Of a DNA stretch of 64,000 bases, positions 1 through 8,257 are shown one piece after another; position 1 is the stretch's first letter, and every line of letters starts with the position of its first letter. The notes under the pieces are model-generated. The model made no database searches and had not been told where the DNA came from. It worked only from the letters and a program-made list of their open reading frames with translations. The position numbers and the translations under genes are program-made. The stretch comes from Motilibacter rhizosphaerae (GTDB lineage: Bacteria; Actinomycetota; Actinomycetes; Motilibacterales; Motilibacteraceae), in NCBI RefSeq assembly GCF_004216915.1, contig NZ_SGXD01000005.1, positions 267,278-331,277 of the forward strand, given 5' to 3'.

Positions 1-2
1 GG

Positions 3-1403
3 CGCAGCGCGGTGGAGGCGCACGAGCTCCTGCTCGGCGCCGACCCCGCCGAGCGCGACGAGCTGGTCGCGGCGGAGCTCACGGCACTGACCCGCTCCGG
101 ACGCGGGCAGGCCGTGCTCGACGTGCTCGACGCCGAGCTCGTCACCGCGCTGCGCGCCGGGAGGACCGCCTCCGTCGGGCGGCTCGCGGCGAACCTCCTG
201 CGCGTCTCCGGCTCGTGGCCCTGGCCGGTCTACGGCTCGGACCCCGCGCCCCTGCTCGCGACCCTGCGCGGGCTCGACGGCCTGCTCGCCGACGACCCCG
301 CCGCCCGGGCCCGGGTCCTCGCCGTGACCGCGATCGGGCACTGCTACGACCCCGACCCCTCCGTCCCGGACGGGCTCAGCGCCCGCGCGCTCGCGCTGGC
401 CGAGGCGACGGGCGACGCCGACGTGCTGGCCGACGCGCTGCTCGGGAGGACGCTGACGTACGCCGGGGTCGCGAGCCGCTCGGCGGAGTCGGTGGAGCTG
501 CTCGAGCGCCTCCGCACGCTGCCCCACGAGCAGCAGGACGTCGACGAGGTGCTGCGGCACAACCTGCTGACGATGGCGTGCATGAACCTCGGGCGCACCG
601 CGGAGGCCGCCGAGCACATCAGCGCGGGGAGCCTGCGCAGCGAGGTGCTGCGCCTGCCGGTGAACCGAGTCCAGCTCGGCTGGGCCCGGGCCTGCCTCGC
701 CCAGTGGCGGGGCGACCTCGCGGAGGCGTCCCGGCTCTACGACGAGGCGGAGGCCGCGCACCGGCGCACGGAGCTGCAGCAGGCGGGGACCTTCGAGCTC
801 GCGGCGCTCGTGCTCGCGTGGGACCGGGGCACGCTGGCCGCGGCGTCCGGCGACGTCCCGCACAACCCGGTCGTCGCGCGATGGACCCGCGCGGTCGCCG
901 ACGCCGCCGCTGGACGGCCGGGCGGCGAGGAGGCGCTCGCCGCGGAGGTGCACTGGCCCGAACCGGAGGTCTGGACCTCGCACGGGCGGCTCGCGCTGCT
1001 GGCCCACGTCGTCGCGGACCTCGAGCGGGCCGACCTGGCGCCCCCGCTGCGCGCCCGGCTCGCCCCGCTCGCCGGCCTGCTCGCCACCCTCGGCCAGATC
1101 GGGACGGTGGGGCCGGTCTCCCTCGCGCTCGCCCGGCTCGCCCGGCTCGAGGGCGACCGTGCCGCGGCCGGCGAGCACCTGGCCGACGCGCTCGCCCTGG
1201 CCCGGCGGGAGGGCGGCGGCAGCGCGGAGGTCCACGCCCGGGCGTACGCGCTGGCATGGGCCGCGGAGGACGCCGGCGGCCTCCGTGGCGGCGACCGGGC
1301 CGAGCTCGAGGCGGTGCTCGCGGCGGCGTCGGCGCGGGGCATGACGGGGACGGTCGAGCGGCTCGGTGCCCTGCTGCAGGAGCGGACCGCGCGCCGGTCG
1401 TGA
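3..1403 (+). CDS. AfsR/SARP-like regulator, C-terminal part (5' end outside window)
   Basis: The frame is open from the first codon of the window to a TGA at 1401-1403, so the protein starts upstream and at least 466 residues are visible. What is visible is alpha-helical and alanine/leucine-rich with TPR-like repeats. It contains a WPWPVYG segment followed by paired helices (RARVLAVTAIG, LSARALALAEATGDADVLADAL) that I recognise from the C-terminal half of large BTAD/NB-ARC regulators of the AfsR/SARP or LAL type. The DNA-binding and ATPase domains would lie outside the window. A GTG at 12 is an internal codon, not a likely start. The specific regulon cannot be inferred. Confidence 0.6.
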   Translation, partial: RSAVEAHELLLGADPAERDELVAAELTALTRSGRGQAVLDVLDAELVTALRAGRTASVGRLAANLLRVSGSWPWPVYGSDPAPLLATLRGLDGLLADDPAARARVLAVTAIGHCYDPDPSVPDGLSARALALAEATGDADVLADALLGRTLTYAGVASRSAESVELLERLRTLPHEQQDVDEVLRHNLLTMACMNLGRTAEAAEHISAGSLRSEVLRLPVNRVQLGWARACLAQWRGDLAEASRLYDEAEAAHRRTELQQAGTFELAALVLAWDRGTLAAASGDVPHNPVVARWTRAVADAAAGRPGGEEALAAEVHWPEPEVWTSHGRLALLAHVVADLERADLAPPLRARLAPLAGLLATLGQIGTVGPVSLALARLARLEGDRAAAGEHLADALALARREGGGSAEVHARAYALAWAAEDAGGLRGGDRAELEAVLAAASARGMTGTVERLGALLQERTARRS

Positions 1404-1411
1404 CGCCCGGC

Positions 1412-1427
1412 TCGAACATGTGGTCGA
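1412..1427. promoter_or_regulatory. LexA (SOS) box candidate upstream of the radical SAM gene
   Basis: The sequence TCGAACATGTGGTCGA differs at one base from the actinobacterial LexA consensus TCGAAC-N4-GTTCGA. It ends 8 bases before the GTG taken as the start of the disrupted radical SAM gene. From memory, the M. tuberculosis homologue Rv2578c is a LexA-controlled, damage-inducible gene, which fits. The box lies in the short gap after the regulator stop at 1403. LexA binding is inferred from sequence only. Confidence 0.6.
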
Positions 1428-1435
1428 ATGGTCGG

Positions 1436-1846
1436 GTGCGATGGGACAGCCAGCGCCTCGACATGGAGGCCACGAGCGCGGCGCTGCCGCTGCTGCCGAG
1501 GGGCGCGGTGGCGCGGACCTTCGACACCCCGGAGTTCCGCGGCATGACGTTCTTCGAGGTGACCGCGCGCTCGGCGCTCAACCGCGTCCCCGCGGCGAGC
1601 CGGGTGCCGTTCCGCTGGACCGTCAACCCCTACCGCGGGTGCACGCACGCCTGCGTCTACTGCTTCGCCCGCAAGACCCACGAGTACCTCGACCTCGACA
1701 GCGGTGCCGACTTCGACTCGAAGATCGTCGTCAAGGTCAACGTCGCCGAGGTGCTGGCGCGCGAGCTGCAGAAGCCGTCCTGGTCCGGTGACCACGTCGC
1801 GCTCGGGACGACGAGCGGCAGCGCACATACTAGCCAGCCGAGGTAG
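1436..1846 (+). pseudogene. Rv2578c-family radical SAM protein, N-terminal half, cut by the element
   Basis: From GTG 1436 the product begins VRWDSQRLD and contains the radical SAM cluster motif CTHACVYC (CX3CX2C) after a NPYRG segment, then THEYLDLDS and DFDSKIVVKVNV, as in mycobacterial Rv2578c. Homology ends at HVALGT (about 1809). The next 12 codons (ending TSQPR, stop at 1846) are element DNA. The rest of the gene resumes at 11841. Joining 1436-1809 to 11841-12504 gives 1038 bases, an uninterrupted 345-residue protein close to the usual family length of about 340. The fragment keeps the iron-sulfur cysteines but lacks most of the barrel, so it is probably inactive while the element is integrated. 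An ATG at 1418 is in frame but overlaps the LexA box. Confidence 0.85.
1786..1832. other. attL, left junction of the integrated element
   Basis: The host half ends with CTCGGG before ACGA (1808-1811). The element half continues GACGAGCGGCAGCGCACATA. The four bases ACGA are shared with the right junction (11839-11842). The element-side arm is the partner of the arm at 11816-11838: placed together they form a near-palindrome centred on AC (1808-1809), so AC is the likely crossover dinucleotide. This inference is from symmetry and shared sequence only. Confidence 0.8.
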
Positions 1847-1954
1847 TCAGAAGGGACCAGGTTCTCCCGGTCTAGGTGTGTCGTCCCACTCGCCGTGGTC
1901 CCATGCAGGACCCAGGCGCTCAAGGCGACCGCCTGGTTACCGAGAGGAAGCAGC

Positions 1955-2257
1955 ATGACAAGCACAACCACCGCCCCCGTCCTGCACTACGACGTGCCTG
2001 GCGTAGCGCTCTGGCAGGAGGGCGAGACCTTCACGCTGGACGTTCGGCACCCCGTCTCTCGCGCAGCCCTGGAGGGTGCCTGGGAGTTCATCCCCGAGGG
2101 AACGGACGTGCTCTGGGTGGAGGACGGGACGCCCGAACTCGAGCGGGTGCCCGCGCCAGACGTGAACGCATGGGCTGAGCAGTGGGTGGCCGACAACTTC
2201 CGCCCGACGGACGAGACCTGGAGTCACCTCTTCGGTCTCATCCCCAGGCAGCGGTAG
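1955..2257 (+). CDS. Small element protein, 100 residues, unknown function
   Basis: The ATG at 1955 is preceded by a good ribosome site (GAGAGGAAG, 4 bases away) and by a 7-bp hairpin (CCAGGCG at 1912, CGCCTGG at 1930). The product is acidic and Trp-rich. Its last third contains AWA-x2-W-x-AD and, shortly after, P-x2-ETW-x2-L. The same pattern occurs near the N-terminus of the minus-strand protein at 9798-10220, at the other end of the element. It is one of only two plus-strand genes in the element and converges on the tape measure gene. No function can be assigned; a regulator or excision factor is conceivable but unproven. Confidence 0.7.
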   Translation: MTSTTTAPVLHYDVPGVALWQEGETFTLDVRHPVSRAALEGAWEFIPEGTDVLWVEDGTPELERVPAPDVNAWAEQWVADNFRPTDETWSHLFGLIPRQR

Positions 2258-2271
2258 CCCTGACGCCAGAA

Positions 2272-2347
2272 ACACAAGAAGCGCCCCTGTGGCCGGAGTC
2301 CTGACGAGTGATAGTCGCCAGGCCCAACCACAGGGGCAATCTTGTGT
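2272..2347. terminator. Bidirectional stem-loop between convergent genes
   Basis: ACACAAGA (2272-2279) pairs with TCTTGTGT (2340-2347), and GCCCCTGTGG (2283-2292) pairs with CCACAGGGGC (2328-2337). This makes an 18-bp two-part stem between the stop of the 100-residue gene (2257) and the stop of the tape measure gene (2388). Position and symmetry fit a terminator serving both strands. Confidence 0.75.
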
Positions 2348-2387
2348 CTAACGTAGGAGTCAACCTAAGCGCAAGCCAGGTTGCCTC

Positions 2388-5300
2388 TTAGGCCGCTCGT
2401 CCCGAGCGCCGGGCGGTAGTCGCCTGGTGCTTCGTAATGGTAGCGGCAAGGTCCCGCTCACTGATGACGCTCCCGGCCACATTCACAATGGTCGTGATGC
2501 CGCCCGCAAGAGCCGTGTCGAAGAAGTTCTTCCCCGAAGCCGTGGCCTTCGGCTTGGTCGTCAGCGTCTTGGTGGCCGTGCCGTTCGCCACGGCATCGGT
2601 GAAACCGTCAACAAACGCTGCCCCCGCCTGCTCGCCCAGCACCTTGAGCGGGTTATCCCCCTCGGCGTCCAGACCAAGAGCAGTTTGCAACGAGGTCACC
2701 AGACCGTCAGCAACGGTCTGCATCTGCGTCTGAAGGCTGTCAAACTGCACCTGGAGGCCAGCCGCGTACTGATCGGCAGTCTGCCCACCGACGGCGTAGA
2801 AGCTGTCAGCCAGGGACTTCCCCAGATCGTCACTGATTCCTTGAATCTGGCTCTGCATGGAGTTGATATCTCCGATAGAGCCAGGGGAGTTCAGAAGCGC
2901 CTGAGCGACCTGCCCGCCCGTGTCCGCACCGGCAGCCACAATATCCTGGAGCGACTGCTTGTTGAGACCCTTGCTCAGCAAGTCCTTCACGTTGGACGCA
3001 AAGCCCTTGACCTGAGCCAGCTTGTCCCCCAGCCTCTTTCCGAGACCAGCCGCAGTGTTGTCACCCGTAGGATTACCGTCGGCGTCCGTGGACCCATCCA
3101 GGAGGCCCGTGAGGTTCCCGAGACCAGCCAGGTTGCCACTGACCTGGCTGGCGTAGCCGAGGGCGCTGCTCAGGTTGTCCTGCGCCGCCTTCAGCTTCGT
3201 AGCAACGTCGTCCCGCTGCTTCGCAAGGTCCTGCAACTTCTGATTAGCAACAGCGATAGCCTGGCGCGCCGCCTCAATATTCTTCGGATCACGGGCCTTT
3301 GCGGTCGCGGCGTCGTACGCGTTGAGGTCGTCCTTCGCCTTGCTGAGCGCCTTGCCACTGCTTGTGACCTTGCCCGCTGCGTTCCTTGCTCGCTCCTGGG
3401 CGTCGTGCAGGGAGTTCCAGGCAGCCGTTACGCGCTTCTGTGCGGCAGCCTCAGCCTTCGCCTTGGCCTCCTCGCTCTTGGCGGTGGAGCCCTTCTTGTC
3501 GGCCCTCACGGGGGCCTCCTGGGCCGTCTGAAGGGCCTTCACGGCGGCTTGGTACTTCTTCATGGCCTCGGTGCGCTTGAGCACCGCCTCAGTGGACGCC
3601 TTGACCGCATTGGCATTGGCCGTGCTGGCGTCGGTGACCTTCTGGTTGAGACCGCTCCGCTCGGAGCCGAGGTCCGCCGGAAGCCCAAGGACAGAGGTAG
3701 CCAGGTTGAGTGCCTGATCCTTGATGCCAGACGTGTCCCCCACAAGGTTGGCAACAATCCCGTTGCTGTCCTTGTTGAAGAGGTCAGTCTCAAAGCGCTT
3801 CATGGCATCCGAGACCGAGCGAGCGAGAGCGGCAACAGCAGCCACAGCCTTGGGTGTAGTGCGCTTGACGCCAGCCGCGTAACCCTCAACCGTGTTGTCA
3901 CCGTACTCAGCAAAGACTCGCGACGGCGAGTGGATGCCAAGGAACGAGGTAAAGGTGTTCTTGGCCGTGGAGGCAAGACCCTTCATGGCGTCCTTGACGA
4001 AACTCGCCGAGCTGGTGACTCCACGAACAAGCCCACGAACCAGGTTCACCCCAGCGTCAACCAGCAGGCTCCCAAAGTCAGCCGCAGCGTTCTTGATGAG
4101 AGCACCCAGCGCCTGAATACTGGCACTCACGCCAGCAAACTTCCCCGTCATCGCGTTGAGGAAGAGTTCAATCACGTTGCGTCCGGCGTCTACCAGGAGC
4201 TTGGCGATCTTCACCCCGCCATTGATGAGCAGGCGGTTGATGGTGCCCAGCACGTCGCCCACGGCCGTAGGAGCACGGTCTAGCATCGCTCGGCCGAAGT
4301 TCACGATTGCTCTAGCTCCCGCGAACTGAAGCGTGAGGAGCGCCTTGTCAGCCCGGATCGGCAGTTCGGCAAGATACTTGACAATGCTCACGATCATGCC
4401 GCTGATAGACCCAGCGGAGTCAGTGCCAATCTTGGTGAAGCTGCGAGCGAAGCCCTTACCCAGGTTGCCCAGGACCCGGACAGCGGCGGACTCCAGTCCA
4501 TCCCCGAACTTCTGAAGGGCCTCAACACCCCACTTCAGCAGGCCACCGGCCAGCGGAACGCGGGCCAGCACCTCACCAAGAGCACCGGCAATCTTCGCCG
4601 GGGCAAAGGCGATGGATAGCCCCGCCACCAGGACAAGCTCCCAATGCGCCGCAAGCTGCGAGAAGAGGGCCTTGGGGTCGAACGCCAGAAGCCCGGACGC
4701 GAGACCGATGACGAACGGAAGCGCGACCTTGCCAGCGGCAATACCGACACCCACCCAATCGACCTGCTTCACCCAGCCCAGGAGGACGGTAGCCAGGTCA
4801 GCCGAAGCCTTCAGCGTGGTCCCAATGGCAGTGCCAATAGCCTGACCCAGCGGACCCCAATCGCCCGTCTGCACACCCGCCGTGAAGGCGTCAATGAGCG
4901 TCTTGGCACCGTCTCGGATGCCTACCGCCATGCTGTGCAGGATCGGCGTAACGTCCATCTTGATTTGCGAGAAGGCGTCCATGACCGGCTGACGCCAGGT
5001 CTTGACCTTCTCTGTCACTGCACTGCCAGCATTCCCGAGAGAGTCAAGGATCGGCTGGACGAACGCCTTACCGGCGCTAGCGTCAGCCTTGCCCGTCTTG
5101 AAGAGCTTGCTGAGGTCGATGCTAGGAAGGTTCTCCTTGAGAGAACGCTTCAGCTTCTCGAACTCGCCCTTGACCTTGTTGATAGCGGCAGGGGTCTTGT
5201 TGCTAATCCAGCTCGTGAGGTCAACGAACTTGTTGAGGACCACCTTGATAGCCGGGAAGAATGCCGTGACGATGTTGGCAGCAGCCAGGCCAGAGGCGTC

Positions 5301-6041
5301 CTTGATATTCGAAATCATGCCCTGGACGGTGTGCGACTGCTTGTCCATCATGCCGCCGTAGGACTTCTCCATGCCGGACATGAAGGCATCCATAGCGGTC
5401 TTGCTGTCCACCTGGCGCTTGGTGACCTTGTCCATCGCCCCGGCGACATTCGTCCCGAGCTTGTCGGCAAGCATCTGCCAGGCGGGGATGCCAGCCTCGG
5501 TGAGCTGGTTCATCTCCTGAGCCATGACGTGACCCTTGGTGTTGATCTGACCCAGAGCCAGAGTCACGCGGTCCAGCGTCTCGCCATTGCCACCAACAGC
5601 GGCAACAGCGTTACCGGCATTGGTCAGCAGGGGAATGATCTGCTTGGAGGCAAAGCCCATCGCCAGCAGGCGGTTAGCCTGAGTGACCAGCTCGGGGAAC
5701 TCAAACGGCGTGGTCTTGGCAAAGTTCTTCAGGTTGTTGAGCATGGTGTCGGCAGCCTTGGCCGACCCCAGAAGGGTCGTAAAGCCAATGCGCGCCTGCT
5801 CAAGCTTCTCAGCCAGCGTGAAGCCAGCCTTGGCTCCGTTAACCGCCATGCGTGCCAGCGAGGCCGCTGCAAGGCCACCCATAACCCCAAACGCCGTCCC
5901 GACCGCAGCGGTGCGAGCAGAGAGACGCTTGAGTGCAGCTTCGGTCTTAGCGGCGCTAGCGGAGGTTCCGCTGAAGGCACGCTGGACGGACTTGGCGTCA
6001 CCGACGATGACGACGCGCAGGGTTTGAGAGGAATCAGCCAT
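2388..6041 (-). CDS. Phage tail tape measure protein
   Basis: The protein has 1217 residues. Tape measure proteins set siphophage tail length during tail assembly. An N-terminal tape-measure domain is visible at about residues 60-250 (QARIGFTTLLGSAK, TPFEFPELVTQANRLLAMG, AGIPAWQMLADKLG). Hydrophobic stretches lie near 435-485, and an Ala/Lys-rich coiled-coil region at about 800-960. The C-terminal NVAGSVISERDLA is typical of actinophage tape measures. The ATG at 6041 (MADSSQTLRVV) is chosen over an upstream TTG at 6080 or GTG at 6068 because it has AAGG upstream and a normal N-terminus. By the usual rule of about 0.15 nm per residue, a tail near 180 nm is implied. The frame is intact from end to end. 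It is odd that no tail tube, chaperone or tip genes accompany it and that an intrinsic terminator lies 38 bases before its start. Confidence 0.9.
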   Translation of the reverse strand: MADSSQTLRVVIVGDAKSVQRAFSGTSASAAKTEAALKRLSARTAAVGTAFGVMGGLAAASLARMAVNGAKAGFTLAEKLEQARIGFTTLLGSAKAADTMLNNLKNFAKTTPFEFPELVTQANRLLAMGFASKQIIPLLTNAGNAVAAVGGNGETLDRVTLALGQINTKGHVMAQEMNQLTEAGIPAWQMLADKLGTNVAGAMDKVTKRQVDSKTAMDAFMSGMEKSYGGMMDKQSHTVQGMISNIKDASGLAAANIVTAFFPAIKVVLNKFVDLTSWISNKTPAAINKVKGEFEKLKRSLKENLPSIDLSKLFKTGKADASAGKAFVQPILDSLGNAGSAVTEKVKTWRQPVMDAFSQIKMDVTPILHSMAVGIRDGAKTLIDAFTAGVQTGDWGPLGQAIGTAIGTTLKASADLATVLLGWVKQVDWVGVGIAAGKVALPFVIGLASGLLAFDPKALFSQLAAHWELVLVAGLSIAFAPAKIAGALGEVLARVPLAGGLLKWGVEALQKFGDGLESAAVRVLGNLGKGFARSFTKIGTDSAGSISGMIVSIVKYLAELPIRADKALLTLQFAGARAIVNFGRAMLDRAPTAVGDVLGTINRLLINGGVKIAKLLVDAGRNVIELFLNAMTGKFAGVSASIQALGALIKNAAADFGSLLVDAGVNLVRGLVRGVTSSASFVKDAMKGLASTAKNTFTSFLGIHSPSRVFAEYGDNTVEGYAAGVKRTTPKAVAAVAALARSVSDAMKRFETDLFNKDSNGIVANLVGDTSGIKDQALNLATSVLGLPADLGSERSGLNQKVTDASTANANAVKASTEAVLKRTEAMKKYQAAVKALQTAQEAPVRADKKGSTAKSEEAKAKAEAAAQKRVTAAWNSLHDAQERARNAAGKVTSSGKALSKAKDDLNAYDAATAKARDPKNIEAARQAIAVANQKLQDLAKQRDDVATKLKAAQDNLSSALGYASQVSGNLAGLGNLTGLLDGSTDADGNPTGDNTAAGLGKRLGDKLAQVKGFASNVKDLLSKGLNKQSLQDIVAAGADTGGQVAQALLNSPGSIGDINSMQSQIQGISDDLGKSLADSFYAVGGQTADQYAAGLQVQFDSLQTQMQTVADGLVTSLQTALGLDAEGDNPLKVLGEQAGAAFVDGFTDAVANGTATKTLTTKPKATASGKNFFDTALAGGITTIVNVAGSVISERDLAATITKHQATTARRSGRAA

Positions 6042-6078
6042 GTGGATTGCCTTGGGTTCAGAAGTCACGGGGAACGAC

Positions 6079-6131
6079 AAAAAGGCCCCCCGACCCGGCC
6101 GAGATTGAGAGAATCGGCGGGCCAGGGGGCC
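6079..6131 (-). terminator. Intrinsic terminator in the tape measure leader
   Basis: On the minus strand GGCCCCC (from 6131) pairs with GGGGGCC (to 6084) through a long imperfect stem, followed by TTTTTG (6084-6079). Only 38 bases separate the T-tract from the tape measure ATG at 6041, which leaves little room for another promoter. It either ends capsid transcription or acts as a leader terminator that must be read through. Confidence 0.8.
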
Positions 6132-6286
6132 AAAGAGCGGCTGAGCCGCCTCACTGTGAACTCCGGTGTACCGGGCGGAACGCAGCAGTGAGGGATGACG
6201 CGGCGCAGCAGCTCACTAGCGGGCTAAGCCCCTCTGTCGGGTGGAGGTCCCTGTAAGACACCCCGGCCGAGGGCCGCTAGAAGTTG
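6132..6286 (-). other. Hairpin-rich spacer between capsid and tape measure genes
   Basis: No gene is seen here. Inverted repeats include CCTCACTG (6151) with CAGTGAGG (ending 6193), the nested CCGGTGTACCGG, and GCGGCTGAGCCGC near 6137-6150. With the terminator at 6079-6131 the whole 245-base interval between the two structural genes is structured. In typical siphophages this position would hold head-tail connector, tail tube and chaperone genes; none is present even as a fragment. Confidence 0.6.
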
Positions 6287-7474
6287 TTACGAGGCGGAAG
6301 CCTTGAGAATCTGGACGCTGGTGGCCTCAGCGACGTTGATACCGGCGAGGCGGTACGTCAGGCGAAGGCCAAGGCTGTCCGCGCCGAAGAAGGCATCGGC
6401 GCTGTAGGCGATATTCACGTCACGACGAACGCCGACGTAGATGCGACTGGCGTCAGCCACGATGACCGTACGCGCGGGGAGGTTCGCGCTCACGAGGAGC
6501 GGAAGGCCAGCGGCGCGGTCGGTGGGCGTCGTGGTCGGGCTGCCAATGATGAACTCACCCGTGGTGGTCTGAGTCGCGCGCAGCGGCTTGGCCTGATCCG
6601 GGGATGCCCAGACGACAGTAGCGCTAGCGCCAGTCGCCTCAATGTCGGTGACGGAGTTCAGAATGTCCGTCCACGTAATCGCGGTGTGGCCGGTGCTGAA
6701 GTTGGTTGTGGTGCCCTGACTGGCAGCAGTGAGGCCCTTGAGGGCCGTAGTGCCGTTGCCCGCGCCGAAGGCGTCCACGTCAACCGCGCTACCAACGTCA
6801 CGAGTCATAATGTGCGCAATCTCGTTGCGCAGGTCCACCGAAGCATCCTCAAGGATCTCCGAGGACGCTCGGTAGAGGCTCGCGTACTTAATGGGCTTGA
6901 ACGTCTGCGCGCCGAAGGAAAGCGTTCCCTCGGTGATGCTTGCACCCTCGGCAACAACGCCGGGAGCCGAAGAACTCTGCACCTGAGGAATCAGGAAACT
7001 GCCACCGGTGAAGCGGCGGACCTGAAGCCCCGGGGCACGGAGGAAAACAGACGCGGCGGCAAGCTTGCCAATCAGCTCATGGGCCGTCTCGGTGGGAACG
7101 GTGTAACCACCGGCCGGGTTGGTGCCCTCTGCAATGAGGGCCCGCAGCTCGCTCGTCCCAGGAATCAGAGAGCGGTTCTCATCGCCAGGCACCGCGTTAG
7201 CGGCGGCGTGAAGAACTCGGGAACGCCGCTCAGTCACGGCGGACGAAGCGCCCTCGTTAGACTTCTCAACAGCGCTGAGGACAATAGCCTCAAGCGCGTC
7301 CCGGCGCTCAATGTGCTGGTCCTCAAGACCAGGAGCGTTGATAGCGGCCAGAACCTCGTTACGCGTCTCAGACCGGAGCGAAGTCAGGACAGCGGCAAGC
7401 TCGGTCGGGGCAAGCCCGCGCTGCTCGCTGCGGGCCTTCTCAATAAGCGCCTCGAAGGCGTCAATGTTGAACAA
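6287..7474 (-). CDS. HK97-type phage major capsid protein
   Basis: The protein has 395 residues. HK97-fold proteins form the icosahedral head of tailed phages. Residues 1-110 are charged and helical, like the scaffolding delta domain (FEALIEKARSEQRGL). The coat domain begins near residue 121 with AGGYTVPTETAHELIGKL, then GGSFLIPQV, VAEGASITEG and KYASLYRASSEIL, and ends with the P-domain-like GVRRDVNIAYSADAFFGAD. The start is a TTG at 7474 with AGAAGGA 7 bases upstream. In HK97-type phages the delta domain is removed by a protease, but none is encoded here. The lack of terminase and portal means packaging would need another phage. Confidence 0.9.
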   Translation of the reverse strand: MFNIDAFEALIEKARSEQRGLAPTELAAVLTSLRSETRNEVLAAINAPGLEDQHIERRDALEAIVLSAVEKSNEGASSAVTERRSRVLHAAANAVPGDENRSLIPGTSELRALIAEGTNPAGGYTVPTETAHELIGKLAAASVFLRAPGLQVRRFTGGSFLIPQVQSSSAPGVVAEGASITEGTLSFGAQTFKPIKYASLYRASSEILEDASVDLRNEIAHIMTRDVGSAVDVDAFGAGNGTTALKGLTAASQGTTTNFSTGHTAITWTDILNSVTDIEATGASATVVWASPDQAKPLRATQTTTGEFIIGSPTTTPTDRAAGLPLLVSANLPARTVIVADASRIYVGVRRDVNIAYSADAFFGADSLGLRLTYRLAGINVAEATSVQILKASAS

Positions 7475-7493
7475 TGTGGGTCCTTCTGGACAG

Positions 7494-7527
7494 CAGAAAG
7501 CCCACTAGCCGGAAGCGCTAGCGGGCT
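7494..7527 (-). terminator. Terminator-like hairpin in the capsid gene leader
   Basis: On the minus strand AGCCCGCTAGC pairs with GCTAGTGGGCT across a 7-base loop (11 bp with one G-T pair) and is followed by TTCTG. The hairpin ends about 20 bases before the capsid TTG start, leaving no room for a promoter in between. The T-tract is weak, so this could be an attenuator or protein-binding hairpin rather than an efficient terminator. Confidence 0.6.
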
Positions 7528-7546
7528 GAATTGAACGGGGTTGGCG

Positions 7547-7562
7547 CCGGTCCTAGGACCGG
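7547..7562. promoter_or_regulatory. 16-bp perfect palindrome, operator candidate upstream of the capsid gene
   Basis: CCGGTCCTAGGACCGG is a perfect palindrome whose core GTCCTAGGAC joins the same half-sites (GTCCTA, TAGGAC) found 10 bases apart at 8190-8211. It lies in a 204-base capsid leader (7475-7678), where GGGTTGG (about 7538) can also pair with CCAACCC (about 7612). It may bind a dimeric regulator or form RNA structure. Confidence 0.5.
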
Positions 7563-7678
7563 TAGAAATGAAGAACGGGCAGCGCCCCTTAGGACGCCAC
7601 CCGGCTCTCCCCAACCCGTGTTCTGCGGACCAGCAAGACCTGACGCGGCTTCACGCCAGGACAATCAAGATCGGACCG

Positions 7679-7960
7679 TTAGCGGTCCGGGTAACCCAGC
7701 ACTCCGTAGAGCGGCTGAGCAGGGCCGTCCTCGAACGTGACGGCGACGGCGCGGATGGGAGCAACCTCCCGCTCAAGCGCCTTGAGGCTCACTGCCTCGC
7801 GGCGGGCAGCCTCATGGACTGCCCAGGCCAGCTCTGACCACAGAGCGGCGTACGGCTCATCCTTGGTGGCATTGGCGTCCCTGAGGCCCGTGAAGGCCGA
7901 CAGGAGGGCCTGTCGCTGAGTCCGGGTGATCCGGTCCAGCGCAGCAGCCACGTCGGTCAC
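7679..7960 (-). CDS. Small element protein, 93 residues, unknown
   Basis: The GTG start at 7960 overlaps the stop of the preceding zinc-finger-like gene (GTGA), so the two are probably translated together. The product is largely helical (AAALDRITRTQRQALLSAF, ALWSELAWAVHEAARREAVS) with an acidic N-terminus and no transmembrane segment. I do not recognise the family. It is the last gene before the capsid leader. Confidence 0.65.
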   Translation of the reverse strand: MTDVAAALDRITRTQRQALLSAFTGLRDANATKDEPYAALWSELAWAVHEAARREAVSLKALEREVAPIRAVAVTFEDGPAQPLYGVLGYPDR

Positions 7961-8133
7961 GCGGGAACCTCAACGAGCTTCCCATCGGCCACCAGGCGGG
8001 CCACGATGCGAGCGTGCTCCGCCTTGGCGCGGCAGGACTCGCCGCAGTAGCGCGGCTTGCGACCCCGGAGCCCATAGGTCCGGGTGAAGAACGAATCGCA
8101 CTGCTGGCACTGATGACGCTCAAGGAATGGCAT
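7957..8133 (-). CDS. Small zinc-ribbon-like element protein, 58 residues
   Basis: The ATG at 8133 follows AGGAGAAGGA. The product has CQQC near the N-terminus and YCGESC about 18 residues later, a treble-clef/zinc-ribbon arrangement that suggests one zinc ion. The C-terminal half is a charged helix (RAKAEHARIVARLVADGK). Proteins of this kind are common in actinophages and usually lack an assigned role; nucleic acid binding is likely. A promoter with an operator-like repeat lies upstream (8176-8211). Confidence 0.7.
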   Translation of the reverse strand: MPFLERHQCQQCDSFFTRTYGLRGRKPRYCGESCRAKAEHARIVARLVADGKLVEVPA

Positions 8134-8175
8134 GGTCCTTCTCCTCTGTGTGTTGCGGAGGGAAGAAAACCCCTC

Positions 8176-8211
8176 ACTATAGAAGAGCTGTCCTAGGAGC
8201 AAAAGTAGGAC
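8176..8211 (-). promoter_or_regulatory. Leftward promoter with overlapping inverted repeat
   Basis: On the minus strand TTTTGC (8204-8199) and TATAGT (8181-8176) are separated by 17 bases. GTCCTA and TAGGAC (8190-8195 and 8206-8211) flank the -35 region as an inverted repeat with a 10-base spacer. The promoter would serve the two-gene unit at 8133-7679 and perhaps the capsid gene. The half-sites match the palindrome at 7547-7562. Confidence 0.6.
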
Positions 8212-8257
8212 AACAGAGCCGTGTGAGGTATGTCACGGGCAATCGACGCCGCTTCCG

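Noticed and set aside
2427..6191. Long plus-strand frames antisense to the tape measure gene
   Set aside because: They are frame shadows rich in Arg/His/Leu without domains; the minus strand has a clear tape measure protein.
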